This document shows positions 56,965-64,000 of a stretch of DNA of 64,000 nucleotides, piece after piece. A program made the position numbers and the translations under genes. Position 1 is the first letter of the stretch. Each line of letters begins with the position of its first letter. The stretch covers positions 1,473,606-1,537,605 of the forward strand of contig NW_006917096.1 of assembly GCF_000516985.1 (NCBI RefSeq), written 5' to 3'. The notes beneath the pieces are model-generated. The model made no database searches, was not told the DNA's origin, and saw only the letters and a program-made list of their open reading frames with translations. The DNA comes from Pestalotiopsis fici W106-1 (taxonomy: Eukaryota > Ascomycota > Sordariomycetes > Amphisphaeriales > Sporocadaceae).

Positions 56965-57725
56965 AGAGCATGAGTGCATTCTTTTCATTCCAATTGTTCA
57001 ATTATTTGCATGTTTGGCGTTGGGGGGATTTCTGCGCATCAAGGTGCATACATTTGCAATCATTCCTGGCCTGATTTGAGGAAAGTGAGGAATAAGGAGC
57101 CGGCGAAAATGGCTGGAAATTCCGGGCACGGCGTTATTGTAATATACCATAGGGGGAGCATGAATAAATCTAATCCTTTTTGGACCAATATTTTACTATA
57201 TCATATTGTTCAAAAACTTGTCACAAGGCACAATGAAGAGGAGAATATATCCACCAAGAAAAGACCCTGTTCATCATACTTGTCCATCGTATTAACCTTA
57301 TGACAGCCAGCTGCACGAACTGACTGCCACAGGACCACGTTCAATTCACGTCAATCACCTAACCAGATGCATTGGGATCATAAAGACTGAAGCACCCCAG
57401 ATGGAGGTACCCATGTACATATGTACTGCCTAGGTACATTCGATACATAAGTAAGTTTTGGACATGGAGTATGTAGACATTAGTGTATGTGACCGGATAT
57501 ACACAGAATAAATGTGGACCCACCAGGCAGCGACAATACATACAGCAGAACATGAAATTCAAGTGTTTGTTTTCCTGCCGCCATCGTTTGCAGGACAAAT
57601 AGTAAATACCTTTGCAATTTTGTCATATGCTCTCTGGGATATTCAAGTAATGTGCTTGACTGCTGCCCGGGTCTAATACCACAACTTCCTCTTGATCCCC
57701 AGTGCAACGGTATATCACGTAGAAG
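56965..57725. other. Intergenic region between two plus-strand genes
   Basis: It holds the calcipressin 3' UTR and the F-box gene promoter. No gene was recognised. Confidence 0.5.
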
Positions 57726-60700
57726 ATGGATCAGTCCACTTCCTGCTCCCTCTGCGGTGTCTACATTGGTCAACATGACGGGACTCCTGTCGATGATTCA
57801 AACCCCCTAAGATGGGACCAAAAAGTCCGCGCAGGTAAGCTTTCTCTAGATCAGTTACAACGCTCTGCGTAACCCGTGACGAAAAATATCACACAAGAAA
57901 GCGGCTTACCATAACGATCAACTCCATCTAGTCAGGACGAAGCAAGGCTACCAAGACCCATTCATCACTGGATCAGGTTTTCTCAATTATCATAACGAGG
58001 TATGCGCCGACGCGGACTACCATTCTGATGTCGCCAGGCCTGGAATGCTCCTTGAGGCACATGAGCTTGAACAGAGGGTTCGTTCCTACTGGACTTTCCC
58101 ATTCCACGAGTTCTGCTGGCAGCTTCTTCTTTACCGTATTCGCCCCGCTGAAGGTGAAGAACCTGAGCCGTCACAGGTCGCTCATCACCTCTTCGCCATC
58201 TTCTACAACACACCAACCGACGGCAGCAGGCGCTTGTTGCCAGGTCATGATTATGGATTGGATTTCCACCATTCTCGCCATCCGCATCGTGCGCTTTCAA
58301 GTCCTGATGAGCAATTCAGCAAACAGCTGGCCGATTCCAATCATCCCTCATATCCAGCTCTAAGACCGACAGACGCTGTAAAGATGCAGGATGCCTTTGC
58401 CATCCTCCCGAATGAGATTGTCATGCTCATTCTAAGGCATCTCGCATCTGCATCGGTTCATAACCTGCGCCTGGCTTCCCGGTCAGTCGCTGTGGCATCC
58501 CAGCCTTCGCTTCTGGGACAGGCCTTCTGGGCGAGTCGCTTTGAAGGAGAGGGCGAGCTAGCCTTTGTGTTTGCCAATCGGCAACACGCCCTACCTCCAC
58601 AGTCCGTTGATTGGCATCAATTGTATATCTATACGATGCAAAAGCTAAAGTCAGATGATCACGGCTTCCGCAACCGGCAGCGAATAGTAAGTGAATATTT
58701 AGACGAGAACTAATTGCCATAATACTGCATTCATCAAACATCATCTAGACTCAAGTACCTGGAAACAAGACTTCAAACCAGCTGGCCCAGAACGCCAGTG
58801 TCTCTTAGATAATTTGCTGACTTTGGTTATTGTAGTGGAACACGTTGGATCATGTTATTCCTCAGCTCCGACTACGTCAGAAGAACGAGTCAAGCATTGC
58901 AAAACTCCCATTCCAGGATGACAGCGATGTAATTTCCGGCAGTTGGTCTGCTATGGCATCTGGTAAAGTGTCATATGGGTACACGATACCGACACCCGAG
59001 AGTGCAACCTGGAGAACGTCCGGGACGAACAAGGAACTCGATGCGGGATGCCACATCTTTGAAAAACAAGTCCTTGATTGGACCAAGGCGTCAGCTGTCG
59101 AAAAGGTTACCCTTGCAGTAACAGTCATCACCCATGTGGAGACGTCTTTCATCAGCGGCTTGCGCATCATCAACGAGAGCGGTCCCCTCAACAATGACAA
59201 AGAGGAGCTCGGTAGAGTGGGCTATGTCAGCACGGCCCATGAGCAAAAGGTTGATTTTGACAAGAATGATGTTTTGAAAGCCTTGAGGGTGCGACTTGTC
59301 ATCGACGGAATTGTCGGGCTGTGCTTTGATATGAAGGGCAGTCAGCGTGACTATACCCAAGAATTTGGCGACTTTGCAACCATGGATGTAAAGAGCGGCG
59401 TGGCTGAAATTGAGTTCAATGAAAGTATATGCGACGCAAAGTTTCTCGTTGGACTTGATGTGAGTATTTTTCATGCAAACAAAACCAAACGACAATGAGG
59501 TTAACCCGACTCAAGGCATGGAAATTGGTCTCTCTGCAATTGAATCAAACCGGTTCAAATTCTTCGAATATTCCTCAGCCAGACCATCCAGCAATAGCCG
59601 AAATATGGTCTCCGACTTTGCCGCCTGAAAAATGTCCTCGGTGGGAAATCCACGAATCGGGTGTGTCACCACATTTCAACCTTTGCCTTTATGCCGGCTT
59701 CGGAGGCTCCAATGGAGAGCTATTGAGATCTCTTGCCATGGTGAATGTCTACATGGGAGAATATCCACAGGTAATACTTGGCCTTTCCTTCGTGTACAAC
59801 GACGGAAGTGAACGTGTGTTTGGGCAAAAGTGTTACAGACTTGGCTCACAAGTCGTCCCTTGCATTGTGCAAACTTTCATGATTGCGGGCCAAGATGGCG
59901 AGAGGATCGAAGATTTCACAATAGGGTACTCGGGACAGTTTGGCGTGGTCCAGCTCGTTATGTTTCGAACCAACTTTGGCCGAAGTAAGAAGTTTGAGCT
60001 TTTAGGCGACAAGCAGATTTTAGAGACAACCTCCATGAAAACAACAGTTGCGCCGGCAGGAACCATCATTTCTGGCTTCTTCATCAAGCTCAGGTACCCG
60101 GCTGGCGAGATCAGTGACATTGTGGCAAGATGCACACGGACCGCGCATTCCAGCCAGCAGGCTTCAATCGTCTCCCGAGCCTCGGTACCAATCTCTTCGC
60201 ATGCAGATCTACCAGCGGACCTCTCATTGGAATTGGAATGGCGCGGCGGTTACTCTTTCACACAAGCCAAGCTCGCCGGAGTCTATCGCATACAAATTTC
60301 CTCTCACGTGAGGAAGTCTGATCGAGACGCCCCTGGCATCTCCGGCCTTCGATTGGATTATCCAGGCAAGAGGGGCACGACTGTCCTTGGTCAGTGGTTG
60401 GAGCATTATGCGACTCTTGAACTCGAACCAGGCGAGGAGATCAGAGAAATAGTCACGTGGCGTCAAGTCATCAACAGGTTCAATCGAATCGGAAGAGTCG
60501 GCCCTACGTTGGGTCTTGCAATCACAACATCCAGAGGAAGAAAGGTGGGTAGAATGCCACAGGGACAACTTATGGATGATGCTGTACGCACCCAACACCG
60601 AGAGAATCCCTACGAGACGCTTGATACCATTGTCTGGCTATGTAACCATCGATTTGATGCAGTTGGAGTTCAGTACGCATCAAAGTTCAAAGAGCGGAGT

Positions 60701-61319
60701 CAACAACTGATCCTCAATCTCCCTACCGTGACCCATGGCGTGGCAGAGAAGATATTCATCAAAGGTGAAACCCGGGATGGAATTTCTGATCCTGTGATAG
60801 CAATCGAGGCCACCTTCAAGTCTATGAGTGACGAGCCGTCAAGTCTGAGTTTTCTACACGAGTCTGGAAACGTACAGACTCTTGGAACTCGTGGCGAGAG
60901 GCCTTTGGTTCAGACTCTGCACTTGGATGAGAGAATGATTCGCCTGGATGTTGAGCGGATTTCCGAGGCTTTTGTTTCTATTGCTGTAGGTCAAAACTGA
61001 TACGTGCTGATGACTGCATGGCTGACGACATGGACCATAGTTTCTCACAAGCAACCATCGCGAGATCTCAATGATGCATGAAGATCAGGTGAAGAGATTA
61101 GCGAATCGAAAGAGGTCTCATCATGCACACATGCTTGAGAGAATCCCAGAGGCACGGAAGGACCTCAAGGCGGATAGTGTTTTCGAAGTTCCACAGTCAG
61201 CGGGAGACTTTGTAGGCTTGTGGACGATCCCAGCGGAGAAATTCGGGACCTTGTCCTACTTGATGGGCCCAATATTCAAAAGCCTACCTGAGCCTCATGA
61301 GAGCAAGAACCATTCTTGA
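57726..61319 (+). CDS. Large F-box protein with Cys pair and jacalin-like region
   Basis: Five exons (57726-57834, 57932-58686, 58836-59459, 59516-60985, 61041-61319; introns 97, 149, 56 and 55 bp) encode 1078 residues. The N-terminus has CSLCG, half of a possible zinc site. An F-box-like segment lies at about 190-235 (FAILPNEIVMLILRHLASAS, then LRLASRSVAV and FWASRF). Residues about 538-697 contain repeated beta-strand patterns (FNLCLYAGFGG, then ERIEDFTIGYSGQFGVVQLV) that resemble a jacalin-type lectin. The last exon adds a charged helix. I recall similar fungal F-box proteins with an uncharacterised C-terminal domain (DUF7600-like), but cannot confirm membership. The likely role is substrate recognition for an SCF ubiquitin ligase, inferred from the F-box alone. 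Splice joins keep one frame throughout. Confidence 0.82.
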
Positions 61320-61552
61320 GGCTTGTGGAGAACCGTATTGTCCGTTTTGGTGTACCGAGACCCGAGGCTTGATGGCAGTATAGCAACCAGCATAGCTCTG
61401 ATAACAAAGACGTTGCCACTTAGATGAACAATTGATGCCACAACAAAGCCAAGTACCCGATCTTGATAGTTAAATCATGTTAGTTGCACAAAAGGAGCTG
61501 CTTTGATAAATTTCCTGTCCTTCCCACCTCGGTGAGAGAAACCCCAATACAC

Positions 61553-61909
61553 ATGACAGGTCAGTCCACAACCGCTGCTGCCCGACCTTTGGCCACGAAG
61601 GGAGGCAAGATGAATATCACCCAGTTCATCTGCGGAGTATTCCTCTTCAACGCTAGGTTTATGAGGAACAGTGACGCGCTGGCGCTAAAGGTCGCTGCCT
61701 TGATCATCTATGTAGTGGCGTTTCGGGCCCCAGTCTTGCGCGTTCCTCCGCAGCACCTCGCAGTGCGCAAGATGAGCATTATAGAAACCACAGACGTTGC
61801 TCGGATATGGGAACGAGCCGCGGATAATGGGCAAAGGGTTCTGGAAGATGAGGGCATGAATACTGAGGCTCGCTGGCTTCGAGTAGAGGATACAGAAATG
61901 TCAAGATGA
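61553..61909 (+). CDS. Weak small ORF with hydrophobic segments
   Basis: An ORF of 118 codons starts 233 bp after the F-box gene. It contains two hydrophobic stretches (NITQFICGVFLFNARF and LKVAALIIYVVAFRA) and a charged C-terminus (TTDVARIWERAADNGQR). No family is recognised and there is no supporting intron. It could be a small membrane protein or part of the neighbour's 3' UTR. Confidence 0.25.
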   Translation: MTGQSTTAAARPLATKGGKMNITQFICGVFLFNARFMRNSDALALKVAALIIYVVAFRAPVLRVPPQHLAVRKMSIIETTDVARIWERAADNGQRVLEDEGMNTEARWLRVEDTEMSR

Positions 61910-62401
61910 TAAAACATCAGAGAACTGACAACCTAGAGGCAAATTTTGAAACGCCCCCTCAACGACGATTATAGTTGGTCGAAATCTGCTTCTCTTTCTT
62001 TGGAGAAGCTGATGCCCAAACCTTGTCGGGAAAACGAACTGTACATGATGGGCGAGCACTTGAAGGTCATAGATTAGATTCACAACACAATTTATTTCTT
62101 GAAAGACAGAATACAGACTACATCTGATTTATTTACTACCTATCTCATCTGCACGCCGGCAGGAACTATCTACTTCTTTTTTGGTGACACCTCGACAACG
62201 CATTCGGGTATACTATCTAGTCTGAACTACTTCCAAGGTTGGTTTTACAAATCCTTTCAGCTGTTCTTCTCCAATTTTTTTCTCCCTTTTCCGTGAATTA
62301 ATTACCATAGCATTACAACGGCACTGATGCCAGTCGTATCAGAATCAAAAGTGGCTGCTTTGATCTCATCTTGGTCATTGCCAAGGTACAAGTCAGACAA
62401 C
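61910..62401. other. Convergent 3' intergenic region
   Basis: AT-rich sequence, with T-rich tracts near 62174 and 62275, between the plus-strand F-box region and the minus-strand edge gene. No gene was recognised. Confidence 0.5.
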
Positions 62402-64000
62402 CTAGAAATCATCATCACCGTCCTCCTCATCGTCGTCGTCGTCAAAACCAATGTAGTCTTCGAGGAAAAACTGCATGTCGTCTTCATCCTGGCTCGGGTC
62501 GACATGCTCAACGCTGGCCGTGGCCAAGGCGTCAGTAGTGGCGGCTTGAGTAGCACCAGTCTCTCCCTCGTCTTCCTCCTCCTCCCAGTGGGTGTCGAGG
62601 GCACCCGTGTCGTAGTAACTTGTCTCGGGGGCGACAAAGTGCTGGACGTAGGCGGGAGCGCTGCTGTCGGCCTGCTGTCCCGTCTGAGCTGCGGGCTGCT
62701 GGGGCGGGAACATGACCACGGTCCTCCGTCGGGGGGCGGCGGGAGAAGTGGCGTTGGTCGTCGAGTCGACGCCTCGGTAAAGAGTGTCAAGAGTGCGAGC
62801 CCGGAGACTCTGCCGTGTCTGGGTGGTGGTCGACGTGGTCGATGCCCCGAGGCCGCTGCCCACATTCTGGAGGATGCAGTTATCGCAGCAGCAGTAGCTG
62901 TCGTGCTCCTCAGTCTGCTGGGCCTGAGTCTCTCGACGCGCCTTGATGCGATTGGCCTCATCAATAAAGGCACGTTGTGCTGCCTCGATTCTGCGCTTCT
63001 GATACAGGAATGCGTTGGGCGAGTAGAGATCTCCAAGCTTTCCAGACGAGGCCTCCCAGAATTCAGTCGAGGCCAACTCAAGCGCTTCGATCTCTTCAGA
63101 CGTCAGGTCGTGGGGCAAATATGGTCTCTCACGTTCAATGCCACAGAGGAGATTGTACCAAATGTCGTCGGACATCCAACAATCCTCCTCCGAGAAGTAC
63201 TGGGTCTTCTCGTAGGCCGCGGCCGACTGCGTCTTCAATCCTGGCGGAATTTTACGACCCTTGCGCACCTTGAATGGACGCATATACATAAAGTTCCTGA
63301 ATCCACCGATTCCACGGAGTTTGAACATATATCGTCCGATGGGGGGATCAGGCTTTGGGCCCTCCCGTCGCTCCTGAACATTGCCTGTGTCCGTGAAAGG
63401 ACCAAAGATGGATTGCTTTGGGGTGATTCCCAACTTTGTCTGCCAGTTGCTTGGACCAGCATAGGGAATGAACTGAGGAAGGGATCTCTCAGCCACGCGA
63501 GGAGGCTCTTGCGTCTCCTCTGCCTCTTGGACCACCGCCTTACCTTTGCCCTTGTCGGGGCGAGTTTCTGCAACGGCGGCTTCCTGTTGGTCATCATTGG
63601 CACCAAAAACATTAGCACCAGAGACACCAGCGCCAGAGACATTAGCACCAGAGACACCGCCAACAGGTGTATCACCACCAGAGACGTAGCCGTGATCAGA
63701 CATGTCTTCGTAACCGTAGTGGAGATATGGATCGCCGTTGTCATCATCAAGAGACAGGCTGATTCCCTCATCTTCATGTAGAACGAGATGAGGATGATTG
63801 GGTTGCACTTGAACAGCATTGCCTGAGGTAGAGGCAGAGGCTGAGGCAGATCCTGAGCCCATATTCTCCATGTCTTGAATATTGGGCTGTAGGTTCCGGC
63901 GGGCCTCTGGTTGCTGGAGCTCGAGAGACGAGGTCGGATGAGCCATGACCACCTGCGACTTGGGCTGAGGACGACCAGAGCCAGATTCGCTCGGAGCGTT
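62402..64000 (-). CDS. Acidic low-complexity protein, 5' end beyond window
   Basis: The frame is open from the window edge to a TAG at 62402, with at least 532 residues and the true start outside the window. The N-terminal part is Ser/Ala/Gly-rich with short degenerate repeats (VSGAN, VSGAG, VSGAN). The middle, about 170-330, looks folded (FIPYAGPSNWQTKLGITPKQ, FMYMRPFKVRKGRKIPPG, then SEEDCWMSDDIWYNLLCGIE). A cysteine cluster YCCCDNC follows. The end is very acidic (DDDDDEEDGDDDF). No membrane segment is seen. I do not recognise the family; composition suggests a nuclear or cytosolic regulatory protein, which is a guess. Whether introns lie upstream cannot be seen. Confidence 0.75.
   Translation of the reverse strand, partial: NAPSESGSGRPQPKSQVVMAHPTSSLELQQPEARRNLQPNIQDMENMGSGSASASASTSGNAVQVQPNHPHLVLHEDEGISLSLDDDNGDPYLHYGYEDMSDHGYVSGGDTPVGGVSGANVSGAGVSGANVFGANDDQQEAAVAETRPDKGKGKAVVQEAEETQEPPRVAERSLPQFIPYAGPSNWQTKLGITPKQSIFGPFTDTGNVQERREGPKPDPPIGRYMFKLRGIGGFRNFMYMRPFKVRKGRKIPPGLKTQSAAAYEKTQYFSEEDCWMSDDIWYNLLCGIERERPYLPHDLTSEEIEALELASTEFWEASSGKLGDLYSPNAFLYQKRRIEAAQRAFIDEANRIKARRETQAQQTEEHDSYCCCDNCILQNVGSGLGASTTSTTTQTRQSLRARTLDTLYRGVDSTTNATSPAAPRRRTVVMFPPQQPAAQTGQQADSSAPAYVQHFVAPETSYYDTGALDTHWEEEEDEGETGATQAATTDALATASVEHVDPSQDEDDMQFFLEDYIGFDDDDDEEDGDDDF

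Noticed and set aside
62327..63781. 484-codon plus-strand ORF
   Set aside because: It is antisense to the acidic edge gene; the Val/Leu-rich content mirrors Asp/Glu/Gln codons on the other strand.
1..64000. tRNA, 5S rRNA, CRISPR arrays and operons
   Set aside because: No T-arm-like GGTTCRANYCC in a foldable context, no rRNA stretch and no regularly spaced repeats were seen by eye. A tRNAscan-SE/Rfam run would settle it.

Overview
The window looks like nuclear DNA of a filamentous ascomycete, most likely a Sordariomycete and possibly Hypocreales. Genes are dense and sit on both strands. Most carry one to four short introns of 50-150 bp with GTNNGT donors, CTRAC branch sites and YAG acceptors. 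The protein set is typically fungal, and there is one AT-rich transposon relic with the marks of repeat-induced point mutation (RIP). A 100-base run of N at 1589-1688 is an assembly gap. I saw no rRNA, tRNA or CRISPR. All exon boundaries were worked out by eye from splice signals, frame continuity and family motifs.

Left third (1-16 kb) is mostly housekeeping: RNA polymerase III subunit 2 with a 13-nt micro-exon; a secreted-stalk, single-pass membrane protein; a RAD57-like recombinase paralogue; a conserved mitochondrial-type protein of unknown function; and the Rab GTPase ypt1. The ypt1 first intron contains a coding-like ORF whose internal donor would splice in frame to the GTPase body, predicting a long Ypt1 isoform.

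Middle (16-34 kb) begins with accessory material: a fungal O-methyltransferase and a membrane-anchored FAD monooxygenase transcribed away from each other over about 1 kb, then a degraded 1.42-kb Tc1/mariner element with 31-bp terminal inverted repeats and a TA target duplication. A 2EXR-domain protein, a cytosolic-type carnitine acetyltransferase and a large low-complexity fungal protein follow.

From 34.3 to 39.8 kb there is no convincing gene. Next come a basic, H1-tail-like protein carrying two copies of a histone H3 N-terminal-tail sequence (KQTARR), mitochondrial GrpE (Mge1), Pol II subunit RPB3, a mitochondrial dicarboxylate carrier and mitochondrial phenylalanyl-tRNA synthetase. Mge1, the carrier and the synthetase are all mitochondrial. 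Mge1/RPB3 and carrier/synthetase are divergent pairs.

Right end (50-64 kb): a cytochrome P450 whose second intron is a near-perfect hairpin; a 3.7-kb gene-free stretch with a 377-bp element bounded by 41-bp perfect inverted repeats and holding a telomere-like motif; calcipressin; a large F-box protein with a jacalin-like region; a weak small membrane-protein ORF; and an acidic protein that runs off the window edge.

The observations most worth following are the alternative ypt1 first exon, the histone-H3-tail mimic, the hairpin intron of the P450 and the 41-bp inverted-repeat element.
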